Source: Castor canadensis (taxonomy: Eukaryota; Chordata; Mammalia; Rodentia; Castoridae). From it: a stretch of DNA of 64,000 nt. Of this stretch, positions 25,473 through 64,000 are shown piece after piece. The notes beneath the pieces are model-generated. The model saw only the letters and a program-made list of their open reading frames with translations. It ran no database searches and had not been told where the DNA came from. Both the position numbers and the translations under genes were made by a program. Numbering within the stretch: the first letter of the stretch is position 1; every line of letters starts with the position of its first letter. The stretch is taken from NCBI RefSeq assembly GCF_047511655.1, contig NC_133389.1, forward strand, positions 152,659,973 through 152,723,972, in the 5' to 3' direction.

Positions 25473-25581
25473 AGTTCCTAAAGAAAAAAGTTAAGCAGAA
25501 TTTAGCCATTACAAATGAAGTTCAACATAACATCAAATGCAAGGAGAACCTCTCATACTGGCACATCAAGTTTTCTCCCTT

Positions 25582-25672
25582 TCTTGGTTGAGATACAGCT
25601 CAGTGGTGGAGCGCCTGCTTAGCATTCATAAGGCTCTGGGTTTGATCCCAAGCACTACAAAAAAACAAAGTT
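25582..25672 (+). repeat. ID-like SINE monomer
   Basis: gagatacagctcagtggtgg...gggtttgatcccaagcac, A-tail. Confidence 0.86.
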
Positions 25673-26044
25673 TTTCTCCCTTGAATCTTTTTTTTCTCCA
25701 CCTTTAATGAGGTTGAAAGGAGCAAATGTGTGAAAACTGTTAGTATCCTCATACAGACGTTTCCTGCTAATTACCATAGCAGGGATTTTTTTTCCCTTGC
25801 TAACATTAAGAGTAAATATCTTTTTAAGACTTTTAATACAACATGGTATGATCTACCAGTAGCCTTTGTTACTATTTAGTTCAGTGTTTTTCAAAATGCT
25901 TGGGTCTTGAAGTGAATTGAATTGGCTCCACCCAACTTTTTAAGATCAAGAGTTCAAGGCTGTAAGCTTATAAGGTTATAATGTAAATGAAGCAGAATAG
26001 AAAATGAGTATATTTGTACATAAGGAGGGAATTGTGCAAAACTT

Positions 26045-26205
26045 TTTGTTTGCAGTGCTGGGGATCAAGCCCAGACCCTTAATGTGCCATGCTAGGCATA
26101 CTAAGCTATATCCCAGCTCTGTTAAAAATTTTTGGGGGTAGGGGGTCAGTACTGGGGCTTGAACTCGGGGCCTCACGCTTGACTTGCCTCCAGCCCACTG
26201 TCTAG
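26045..26205 (-). repeat. Two adjacent ID/tRNA-like SINE fragments
   Basis: gcagtgctggggatcaagcc...agctatatcccagc, then tcagtactggggcttgaactc. Confidence 0.78.
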
Positions 26206-26353
26206 TTTCTAATGTTGTAGTAACTGCAGAAAATTAAATGTTTTAAATCTGGGGAGCACCTCTTTAGAGAGGGTGAAACTAATTCAGTCACATTTTTGGT
26301 ACATTTGTCCCTTTACCTGACTTGTTCAGAGACTTAACAAAAGTAATTTTAAT

Positions 26354-26439
26354 TTTTTTTATAGTTCAGGGATCAAACCTAGGACCTTGCCCACATGCTA
26401 GGCAAGTGCTCTGCCACTGAGCGACATCCCCAGGCCCAC
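26354..26439 (-). repeat. ID-like SINE monomer
   Basis: gttcagggatcaaacctagg...gctctgccactgagcgacatc. Confidence 0.85.
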
Positions 26440-26984
26440 AAACATAATTTTTGAATTTCAACTTGATCTATTTTAGGGAGAAGACAATCAAATGAAGTCA
26501 CCTGAGTCACAATGCAAATGTATACCCAAGGGCTCTATAAAAAAATAAGATATAAGATGCTAACAGTGCTTATTTCTGCATAGTAACAGTGTGAATGATT
26601 ATTTTTTCTTTCCTAGAGAATATTACTTCGAAATGAAAAAAAAAATTAAATGTTGTGGCTGTTTTAGGTGATGTTCAGTGAGGTACAGGTAAAGGATGAA
26701 GTCCAAAGAGACAGCCACTGCTCACTCAGAAGATAGCATGGAGGGAGGGAGCTTTACCAAGCAGGTGGGGACAGAGAGGTAGGACTCAGGTACAGTGCCT
26801 TGGGGGCACAGGGCTTCCATGTCTGAAGGTGTGAGTGGATCTCACTGGTGCATTTAAATGATTGTGATGGAGAAGGGTAGAAAAGGACACCCCTGGTGGG
26901 GATACTGAGGCAACAGGAAAATAGGAAGCTTTTTTTAAAAAAATACATTATACAAATGTAAAAATAACACTTCAGCACCTTAGT

Positions 26985-27382
26985 AGCCAGGTGCCAGTGG
27001 GTCACGCCTGTAATCTAGCTACTTGGGGGTTGAGATCAGGACAATCACAGTTCATGGCCAACCCAGACCAAAAAAAACTTTGTGAGGCCCCCATCTCAAT
27101 CAGTTGGGCACATGAGGCACACCTGTCATCTCAAGCTACATGGGAGGCTGAGATGGAGAGGGTGGAGGTTCCAGACAAGTCTGGGGAATAACCAATCTTC
27201 ATGATAGAAAGTTGGGTGTGCTGGCTCAGAGGATTGTGATCCAGGGTCAAATAACAATCCAAAATAAACAGAGCAAAATGGGAATCCAAGTAAAGGGGGC
27301 TGGAGATGTGGCTCAAACAGTAGGGTTCATGCTTATCAAGCACAAAGCCTTGGGTTCAAACTCATGTCCCACAAAAAAAAAG
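26985..27382 (+). repeat. Multimeric SINE
   Basis: 7SL-like units from 26985 and about 27105, a partial third near 27210, then the tRNA-like unit from 27296 with poly(A). Confidence 0.82.
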
Positions 27383-27392
27383 AAGAAAGTCC

Positions 27393-27602
27393 AGCTGGGT
27401 GCTGGGGGCTCATGCCTGTAATCCTATTCAGGAGGCAGAGATCAGGAGCACCAAGCCAGCCCAGAGTAAATAGTTTGTGAGACCCTATCTCAAAAATAAC
27501 ACAAAAAAGTAGCTGGTGGAGTGGCTCAAGTGGAATGCCTGCCTAGTAAGTGTGAGGCCCTGAGTTCAAACCTCAGCACTGCCTGAAAGAAAGAAAAAAA
27601 TC
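27393..27602 (+). repeat. Composite SINE
   Basis: ggctcatgcctgtaatccta...ggtggagtggctcaagtgg...gagttcaaacctcag. Confidence 0.88.
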
Positions 27603-27777
27603 CTTTTGACACACATACAAAATCCTACTTATTAACACCAACCAGTTAAGATTTCCATTTTGTACGTACTCTGTGGCCAATGATGTGTTTACACCACAGA
27701 ATGAAAAACTGTATCTTGACTTTAAATGCCTGGTACATAGAAGATGTAAGAAGATATTTTATGCTAGGATGTTTCTT

Positions 27778-28122
27778 AGGTTTTTGGGGTAAGTATTGGG
27801 GTTTCAACTCAAGGCTTTGAGCTTGCTGGGCAGGCAGTATACCACTTGAACCACAACCCCCAGTCCTTTTTGCTTTAGTTTTTTTTGGGATAGGGGTTTG
27901 TGTTTTGCTTGGGCCAGCCTGGACCTCTATCCTCATGTTTATGCCTCTGACACCTGGGATGACAGGCACATGCTTTTTATTTATTTTTATGCCTAGCTTT
28001 TTATTGGTTGAGATGGGATCTTGCTGACTTTGTGCTTGGACTGGCTTCAAACTGCAGTCCTCCTGATCTCTGCCTCCAGTGTAGCTGGGATTATAGGAAT
28101 GAGCCACTGCTCCTGGCCTAGG
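27778..28122 (-). repeat. Trimeric SINE
   Basis: tRNA-like unit then two 7SL-like units with gggatgacaggcac (27957) and gggattataggaatgagccac (28087). Confidence 0.85.
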
Positions 28123-28733
28123 TTGGGCTTCTGAATGTGACCCATTTTAACCAACCATTTTTCTCCCCAGCCTGTCCATAGGTTTTCTTTGCCATGTTTA
28201 TACTTCTTACTGTTATATGTTTCAAATGTATAATTTTAAGCACTATTAGATTAGTAGATATTTTAAAGTTTTATTTCCTTCCTAACTTTTGTGTTCTAAG
28301 ATTTAGGCTGCTTCCTTGCTCAAGGTAAAGACATGTAGGGCCCTTCCAACATTATGGAAAACAAGATCGATTTTGGCTCTCATCTTTTTATTCCCACCTT
28401 CAACAGATCAGGTGAAATACTATGGCTTATATTTCACTGGTTATTACTTTAGATTCTGAATATTTACACATGGCTGCTTGTGTCTGTTGCTAAAAGCATC
28501 TGCACAGAGAACACACATTCTTTTCTTTCCATCCCTCTGAGGTAATCCCCTTCTATCTCTGTCTCACAGGGACATCAGTTGTCCTGGTTTTACTTTCATT
28601 TTGAGGTGCCTTTATCAGTTCTATTTAATTCCTTACTACTGTGATCCTGAGGTAAACACTAAGTTGTTAAATAGGGAAACAACAATTGAATTTGTACAGA
28701 ACAAAGTTTTCATTTTATGCCATCTTGCAATCT

Positions 28734-28739
28734 TTTATT
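28734..28739 (-). terminator. ICA1L: Candidate poly(A) signal for ICA1L
   Basis: AATAAA on the minus strand with tttgttctgt about 20-30 bases downstream. It lies at the boundary between repeat-free sequence and the SINE-rich intergenic DNA. Confidence 0.35.
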
Positions 28740-29468
28740 AAATGAGGCTCAGAAAAATAGAGCACATTTAAACTTCCTTTGTTCTAAGGCTCTAAGCCCT
28801 CTACATTTCTACATGGCCTGTAAAGACAGTTATGTGAGAGAAATACACAGAGCTGAAATACAAACATTTCTTGTTCAATGTATAAATACTGACACTTATT
28901 TTGTTGAAACAGTTTGTTTCTAGTTTTAACAGAGCTATGTTCTACAATTAAAAGAAATATTTCAAAAAATACAAAGTATACTGAACTGATCTTAAGCCCT
29001 GGTATATCTGCTTCTCCTTCAAAGTGGTTGTAGGAAGAGTAGGCAAGTTAGTTCTGCTGGGCTTTTCTTACCTCCGATGCATTTTTATCTGTTATAAAAT
29101 AGAGCTATTCCCCCATTGAATATAAAAGGTATCTATTTTGAAAGAGTTGTTCTCAGCCTATTCTTGATTCAGGGTAATTAATTTCCTTCTTACTACATGG
29201 ATGCCCTAGAATGAGACAAGAGTCACTAGTTGCTGTTTGGTGACTGCCTACTTTGCCTTCCCTGTCCCCTTACTGAATGTGTGCTTGGTTTCCAATGTCA
29301 ATGTTAGTTTAATAGTGCAAAATGTCTCTTAGTGACTGTCAATCATTATGATTGAGCCTCAAATAACCTTGAGAAAATATTAATCATCAGCTTTCATTTA
29401 ATGTTACTGATATGCTTTTCAAAATGGAGTTGGTGGATGTGAAGTTTTAACCAGACTCGCCGAGGCAG

Positions 29469-29705
29469 TCAATGTTGCTTCTGCATACTCTGCTGAAAGA
29501 GGAAATGAAAAACTGAATAGGAGAAATCTTTCATGGGTTTCAGTCTGGGGTCATCTTGCTCATTAGAAATTGAGGGTAATCTCTTCACATTCATAGTCAG
29601 GGATTCAAGCCTCTGGCCTGTAGGAACTGCTGCTGCTTCTGTTGAAATATCTTCATGTATACCAGGTAACAAGAGCTGCTTTGCATGCTTGTGAGGGTGA
29701 TGCAC
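29469..29705 (-). other. Open stretch in the ICA1L 3' flank, coding status unknown
   Basis: About 78 codons without a stop, low in repeats and with non-repetitive composition, preceded by an AG at 29713 (gttcacag). I recognise no protein. It could be an alternative terminal exon of ICA1L or chance. The upstream codons reach a TAA within about 20 bases of the AG. Confidence 0.15.
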
Positions 29706-31528
29706 AAATATCTGTGAACGAACGCTTTAGAAGGGTTGCCATTGCCAAGAAAATGGCATAAACCCAAGATATAAAGTCAGCATTTTTTGAAGCACTCAGT
29801 TAACAGCACTAGAGTCACTGTGAACATAGAATTTAGATTGTGATGCATAATCATAATCTTGATGATTAAATTTTGACAGAACATGGTAGCATTGTATTCT
29901 GGAAAGTTCTTCACTGAATAGAAAGGAAGAGTTAAAAAGTTGCTTCTGAAGAGATAATAGCAGCTCATTAAAACCAAATAAAAACAGGAATAATACTGTG
30001 AAAAGATATTAAGGAAAGACTTTCTAACCTTTCCTTAGCCTGAGCTTCTGATGCTCAGATAAGGTTTTTCCGGCCTCTGCCATACTTGGCCATAGTGGTG
30101 GTTCTTGGAAAGCACATGGGCAGGTAGGGAACATTGTGCATAGGCCAGACTGCCATGGATGGGAAGTGTATGGCATTTTTACCTACTCTGGTCCACTCCT
30201 AAAAATTGTTTACTATATACAGTGACTTAGCCATTACAAGCAGTTCTCTTCTAAGTAAGCCTGTTTTGAACTAGAAACACATGAAAACCAGAGTGAATAG
30301 CTTAACTAACATTTTTTCTTACGGAGTTACAATGGACTCGACAACAAAAAATACTTGGAAAACTGTCTCAAAACTAAAGGTGAGCAAAAAAAAAAAGGTG
30401 ATTGATGTGTGCACAGTAGTGCACAGTAGCTCTCTTTTCATCAGTTTTTATAGCCTCTGTTAAATAGCCTCCCGTTAAAACTTAGGTTCTAAACTCTGTA
30501 TGGGTAACAGCTTTTCTTAATCATGAAATACAGCCTCAGATAATGTCATCCACAGAGGAGAGAAGTGGGAAAATAAGACATTTCCTTATTGATTGTGTAG
30601 GGTTTTTTGTACCTCTGGGTTAAATCCTGTCAAGAACTATGGAGTAGGTATGCAAATGTGTGTAAGGATGAGGTGCTTAGGATTTGTCTCCCTCATTCAG
30701 GCAGATGTTTCTAAGTAATTTTAGGAATAGAATATGTATCCTGCGTGTCACTGTAGTAGTGTGTGAAACAGGCTGAACATGGTTGAATATATCTTTGAAT
30801 ATGGCTGTACATTATTATGGTTTATGAGATAGGAAGATAGATTTTTTTCCCCATTTCTGTGGAGGATAGGTTTGGAAAATTAATCATCCTGCTACTTCCC
30901 CCATGAAAATTTAATAATGGAATTGGGGGTATCCATGATTTTGTGCGAATGAAAGGTAACATTACATTTTAGCTTCCACATGGAGAAAAAGCAAGTACAA
31001 ATTTCTCTGATTTCTTTCAAGCAAATTGAGTTCTCTAATCTCAGTCTACCTTTCTAACCAAAGATGAGCTGCTCTAGTTCCAGTGCTTTTTTCCACAACA
31101 GAACCCCCACCACTTTTTAAAACCACCCCTAAAACACAACCCAATTCACATGCTGTCTTTTATCTACATATAAAATTCTCATATCCAGCAAGGCAACTTA
31201 AATATAAAATGCTTTCCAAAGAAACAAGCCCAACTCCTTAGTGACAGAATTATTCCTGTTATTTAGACATTAAATTTTGGTATCTGAATATTGCAGACTC
31301 ACTCAGTAGTTTTTAAATTTTTCCATATAGCATCAGCAGCTACAAATCCAAGATTAAAGATATACTTTATCTATTCAAATGTGTCCTTATCCTCTGCTTA
31401 AAGTCAACTTACAGCTGTTAGATTCACAAACACCATGCTTTTGCATGGGGGTTGCAATATAAACCTCCTTCCACAAAAGCATATGTTGCAGAATTGATGA
31501 CTCGAGACCCTGAAGTGGCTTAACTCAG

Positions 31529-59611
<28,083 letters not shown>

Positions 59612-59752
59612 TTAAACCAAATTCAAGGACACATCAAAAAGATCATTCACCATGACCAAGTAGGCTTCATCCCAGGAATGCAGGGGTGGTTCAACATATG
59701 AAAATCAATAAAGGTAATAAACCACATTAACAGAAGCAAAGACAAAAACCAC

Positions 59753-60946
59753 TTGATCATCTCAATAGATGCAGAAAAAGCCTTTGATAAGATCCAACAC
59801 CATTTCATGATAAAAGCTCTAAGAAAACTAGGAATTGAAGGAAAGTTCCTCAACATTATAAAAGCTATATATGACAAACCTACAGCCAGCATTATACTTA
59901 ACAGAGAAAAATTAAAACCATTCCCTCTAAAATCAGGAACCAGAAAAGGATGCCCACTATCTCCACTCCTATTCAACATAGTACTGGAATTCCTAGCCAG
60001 AGCAATTAGGCAAGAAGAAGGAATAACAGGAATACAAATAGGTAAAGAAACTGTCAAAATATCCCTATTTGCAGACGACATGATCCTATACCTTAAAGAC
60101 CCAAAAAACTCTACTCAGAAGCTTCTAGACATCATCAATAGCTATAGCAAGGTAGCAGGATATAAAATCAACATAGAAAAATCATTAGCATTTCTATACA
60201 CTAACAGTGAGCAAACGGAAAAAGAATGTATGAAAACAACTCCATTTACAATAGCCTCAAACAAAATCAAATACCTAGGTGTAAACCTAACAAAAGATGT
60301 GAAAGACCTCTACAAGGAAAACTATACACTTCTGAAGAAAGAGATTGAGGAAGACTATAGAAAGTGGAAAGATCTCCCATGCTCATGGATTGGTAGAATA
60401 AACATAGTAAAAATGTCGATACTCCCCAAAGTAATCTACATGTTTAATGCAATTCCCATCAAAATTCCAATGACATTCATTAAAGAGATTGAAAAATCTA
60501 CTGTTAAATTTATATGGAAACACAAGAGGCCACGAATAGCCAAGGCAATACTCAGTCAAAAGAACAATGCAGGAGGTATCACGATACCTGACTTCAAACT
60601 ATATTACAAAGCAATAACAATAAAAACACCATGGTACTGGCACAAAAACAGACATGAAGACCAGTGGAACAGAATAGAGGATCCAGATATGAAGCCACAC
60701 AACTATGAGCAACTTATCTTTGACAAAGGAGCTAAAAATATACGATGGAGAAATAGCAGCCTCTTCAACAAAAACTGCTGGGAAAACTGGTTAGCAGTCT
60801 GCAAAAAACTGAAACTAGATCCATGTATATCACCCTATACCAAGATTAACTCAAAATGGATCAAGGATCTTAATATCAGACCCCAAACTCTTAAGTTGAT
60901 ACAAGAAAGAGTAGGAAATACTCTGGAGTTAGTTAGGTATAGGTAA
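59753..60946 (+). pseudogene. L1 copy A ORF2 remnant, reverse transcriptase part
   Basis: 397 codons covering RT fingers/palm/thumb and following region. FADDM is at codons 106-110; it ends by frameshift at about 60933. It lacks the endonuclease domain and the ORF2 start. Frame resumes at 61044-61421 and 61358-61792, the latter reaching the normal ORF2 end. Confidence 0.9.
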
Positions 60947-62170
60947 GAACTTTCTCAATGAAACCCCAGCAGCACAGCAACTAAGAGATAGCATAGCTAA
61001 ATGGGACCTCATAAAACTAAAAAGCTTCTGTTCATCAAAAGAAATGGTCTCTAAACTGAAGAGAACCCCCACAGAGTGGGAGAAAATATTTGCCAATTAT
61101 ACATCAGACAAAGGACTGACAACCAGAATATACAGGGAACTTAAAAAACTAAATTCTCCCAAAACTAATGAACCAATAAAGAAATGGGCATGTGAACTAA
61201 ACAGAACTTTCTCAAAAGAAGAAATTCAAATGGCCAGAAAACACATGAAAAAATGCTCACCATCTCTAGCAATAAAGGAAATGCAAATTAAAACCACACT
61301 AAGATTCCACCTCACCCCTGTTAGAATAGCCATCCTCAGCAACACCACCACCAACAGGTGTTGGCGAGGATGCGGGGGGAAAAAGGAACCCTCTTACACT
61401 GTTGGTGGGAATGTAGACTAGTACAACCACTCTGGAAAAAAATTTGGAGGCTACTTAAAAAGCTGGACATCGATCTACCATTTGATCCAGCAATACCACT
61501 CTTGGGGATATACCCAAAAGACTGTTACTCCAGAGGCACCTGCACATCCATGTTTATTGCGGCACTATTCACAATAGCCAAGTTATGGAAACAGCCAAGA
61601 TGCCCCAGCACTGACGAATGGATTAAGAAAATGTGGTATCTATACACAATGGAATTTTATGCAGCCATGAAGAAGAATGAAATGTTATCATTTGCTGGTA
61701 AATGGATGGAATTGGAGAACATCATTCTGAGTGAGGTTAGCCTGGCCCAAAAGACCAAAAATCGTATGTTCTCCCTCATATGTGGACATTAGATCAAGGG
61801 CAAACACAACAAGGGGATTGGACTATGAGCACATGATAAAAGCGAGAGCACACAAGGGAGGGGTGAGGATAGGTAAGACACCTAAAAAACTAGCTAGCAT
61901 TTGTTGCCCTTAATGCAGAGAAACTAAAGCAGATACCTTAAAGCAACTGAGGCCAATAGGAAAAGGGGACCAGGAACTAGAGAAAAGGTTAGATCAAAAA
62001 GAATTAACCTAGAAGGTAACACCCACGCACAGGAAATCAATGTGAGTCAATGCCCTGTATAGGTATCCTTATCTCAACCAGCAAAACCCCTTGTTCCTTC
62101 CTATTATTGCTTATACTCTCTCTACAACAAAATTAGAGATAAGGGCAAAATAGTTTCTGCTGGGTATTGA

Positions 62171-62231
62171 GGGGGGGGGAGCGGGAGGGGGTGGAGTGGG
62201 TGGTAAGGGAGGGGGTGGGGGCAGGGGGGAG
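62171..62231 (+). repeat. G-rich tract in L1 3'UTR, potential G-quadruplex
   Basis: Repeated runs of 3-9 G separated by 1-5 bases over about 60 bp, just before the L1 poly(A) signal. G-rich polypurine tracts are a standard feature of mammalian L1 3'UTRs. Confidence 0.85.
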
Positions 62232-62663
62232 AAATGAACCAAGCCTTGTATGCACATATGAATAATAAAAGAAAAATGAAAAAAAAATACCCTATTTGCA
62301 GACATGATCCTATACCTTAAAGACCCAAAAAACTCTACTCAGAAGCTCCTAGACACCATCAATAGCTACAGCAAGGTAGCAGGATATAAAATCAAATAGA
62401 AAAATCATTAGCATTTCTATACACTAATAATGATCAAACTGAAAAAGAATATATGAAAACAATTCCATTTACAATAGCCTCAAAAAAAATCAAATACCTA
62501 TGTATAAACCTAACAAAAGATGTGAACGACCTCTACAAGGAAAACTATAAACTTCTGAAGAAAGAGATTGAGGAAGACTATAGAAAGTGGAAAGATCTCC
62601 CATGCTCATGGATTGGTAGAATCAGCATAGTAAAAATATCTATATTCCCAAAAGTAACCTACA

Positions 62664-63806
62664 ATGTTTAATGCAATTCCCATCAAAATTCCAATGACAT
62701 TTATTAAAGAGATTGAAAAATCTACCGTTAAATTTATATGGAAACACAAGAGGCCACGAATAGCCAAGGCAATACTCAGTCAAAAGAACAATGCTGGAGG
62801 TATCACGATACCTGACTTCAAACTATATTACAAAGCAGTAACAATAAAAACAGCATGGTACCAGCACAAAAGCAGACATGAAGACCAGTGGAACAGAATA
62901 GAGGACCCAGATATGAAGCCACACAACTGTAACCAACTTGTCTTTGACAAAGGCGCTAAAAATATACGATGGAGAAAAAGCAGCCTCTTAAACAAAAACT
63001 GCTGGGAAAACTGGTTAGCAGTCTGCAAAAAACTGAAACTAGATCCATGTATATCACCCTATACCAAGATTAACTCAAAATGGATCAAGGACCTTAATAT
63101 CAGACCACAAACTCTAAAGGTGATACAGGAAAGAGTAGGAAATACTCTGGAGTTAGTAGGTATAGGTAAGAACTTTCTCAATGGAACCCTAGCAGCACAG
63201 GATCTAAGAGATGGCATAGATAAATGGGACTTCATAAAACTAAAAAGCTTCTGCTCATCAAAAGAAATGGTCTCTAAACTGAAGAGAACACCCACAGAGT
63301 GGGAGAAAATATTTGCCAGCCATGCATCAGACAAAGGACTGATAACCAGAATATATAGGGAACTGAAAAAACTAAATTCTCCCAAAACTAATGAACCAAT
63401 AAAGAAATGGGCAAGTGAACTAAACAGAACTTTGTCAAAAGAAGAAATTCAAATGGCCAAAAAGCACATGAAAAAATGCTCACCATCTCTAGGAATAAAG
63501 GAAATGCAAATTAAAGCCACACTAAGATTCCACCTCACCCCTGTTAGAATAGCCATCATTAGCAACACCACCACCAACAGGTATTGGCGAGGATGTGGGG
63601 AAAAAGGAGCCCTCTTACACTGTTGGTGGGAACGTAAACTAGTACAACCACTCTGGAAAAAAATTTGGTTGGTACTTAAAAAGCTAAACATTGATCTACA
63701 TTTGATCCAGCAATGCCACTCTTGGGGATATCCCCAAAAGACTGTGACACAGGTTACTCCAGAGGCACCTGCACACCCATGTTTATTGCAGCACTATTCA
63801 CAATAG
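62664..63806 (+). pseudogene. L1 copy B ORF2 C-terminal remnant
   Basis: 380 codons parallel to copy A's thumb and C-terminal (cysteine-rich) region. It stays open across the point where copy A is frameshifted, then leaves the L1 frame after the lost C near 63700. The preceding in-frame stretch 62453-62671 is separated by the single-base insertion. Confidence 0.88.
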
Positions 63807-63814
63807 CCAAGTTA

Positions 63815-63869
63815 TGGAAACAGCCAAGATGCCCCAGCACTGACGAATGGGGCATCTTGGCTGTTTCCA
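63815..63869. repeat. Perfect 21-bp inverted repeat (foldback) in L1 copy B
   Basis: The left arm 63815-63835 is ordinary L1 sequence; the right arm 63849-63869 is its exact reverse complement. The spacer is 13 nt. Copy A lacks the right arm and has ggattaagaaaatg at this place. Confidence 0.95.
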
Positions 63870-64000
63870 AGAAGAAAATGTGGTATCTATACACAATGGA
63901 ATTTTATGCAGCCATGAAGAAGAACGAAATGTTATCATTCGCTGGTAGATGGATGGAATTGGAGAACATCTTTCTGAGTGAGGTTAGCCTGGCCCAAAAG

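Larger units (their letters stand above)
24146..28714. other. Intergenic DNA between convergent FAM117B and ICA1L
   Basis: No gene found. About 2.5 kb of it is SINE sequence (24818-25670, 26045-26437, 26985-27600, 27780-28120). A poly(A)-only insertion lies at 24348-24382. The remaining unique stretches (25680-26040, 26440-26980, 28125-28714) show nothing recognisable. Confidence 0.6.
28715..31528 (-). other. ICA1L: ICA1L 3' untranslated region (possible extent)
   Basis: Continuous with the stop codon on the minus strand and free of SINEs across about 2.8 kb, unlike the flanks, which is what a retained 3'UTR would look like. The first well-placed minus-strand AATAAA is at 28739-28734, followed by a T/G-rich tract. 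Other minus-strand hexamers lie further on (for example 28392-28387). The end is inferred. Confidence 0.45.
59614..62288 (+). mobile_element. Young L1, copy A: 5'-truncated ORF2, 3'UTR and A-tail
   Basis: It begins mid-ORF2 in the reverse transcriptase region (aaccaaattcaagg...ggcttcatcccagg) and contains the RT catalytic FADD at 60068-60079, later the ORF2 C-terminus, stop near 61790, and a 3'UTR with a G-rich tract. It ends with AATAAA at 62257-62263 and a short A-rich tail. An extra T near 60933 (gttagttagg versus gttagtagg in copy B) shifts the frame, and there is a further shift near 61370, so it is dead. It lies antisense to ICA1L in the intron upstream of coding exon 1. Confidence 0.95.
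62290..64000 (+). mobile_element. Young L1, copy B: 5'-truncated ORF2, runs off window
   Basis: It starts immediately after the A-rich tail of copy A, at the RT motif itself. Sequence is nearly identical to copy A from 60063 onward. Breaks: GAC deleted from the FADD motif (62295-62306), an extra A at about 62662, a C lost near 63700, about 9 extra bases near 63745, and a foldback inversion at 63849-63869. It continues past base 64000. Confidence 0.94.

Noticed and set aside
27646..28107. 153-codon minus-strand frame
   Set aside because: Its N-terminal two thirds translate a trimeric SINE antisense; no protein resemblance.
59647..60081. 144-codon minus-strand frame overlapping L1 copy A
   Set aside because: Antisense shadow of L1 ORF2; a common artefact of A-rich L1 sense strands.

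Overview
This is a mammalian nuclear window: split genes with GT-AG introns, no operons, dense retroposons, microsatellites. The SINEs pair a 7SL/B1-like monomer ('gcctgtaatcctagctactcagg') with a tRNA/ID-like monomer ('gagtggctcaagtggtagag'). With young G-rich-tailed L1s they point to a rodent, and I think most likely a castorid (beaver). The species is inference.

Two convergent protein-coding genes occupy the window, in the order known from human 2q33. The last four coding exons of FAM117B lie on + (7808-20469), followed by a 3'UTR of about 3.7 kb to a poly(A) signal at 24121. About 4.5 kb of SINE-filled DNA separates them. ICA1L lies on - with eleven coding exons from the start codon (59584) down to the stop codon (31529); its upstream noncoding exon(s) and promoter are outside. 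All exon junctions were read by hand and keep the frame: 269 codons of FAM117B and 453 of ICA1L. FAM117B shows a KEAP1-type ETGE motif. ICA1L shows the arfaptin-homology (BAR) region, then an acidic/serine-rich tail and a conserved C-terminus.

The rest is introns and repeats: over 60 SINE copies (monomers, dimers, trimers), old L1/L2/MIR fragments, a MaLR-type LTR remnant, and a tailless 7SK retropseudogene inside an old L1. At the right end lie two young, highly similar 5'-truncated L1s in direct tandem (59614-62288 and 62290-end).

I see no previously undescribed multi-gene system. The most interesting items are structural. An L1 ends about 23 bp from an ICA1L splice acceptor. The second L1 carries a 21-bp foldback inversion. 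A 196-bp L2 segment was copied into the middle of a SINE. A SINE fragment is tandemly amplified five times with (TG)n. There is a 3'-truncated 7SK copy with a 17-bp target duplication, and an expected ICA1L exon that I cannot find.
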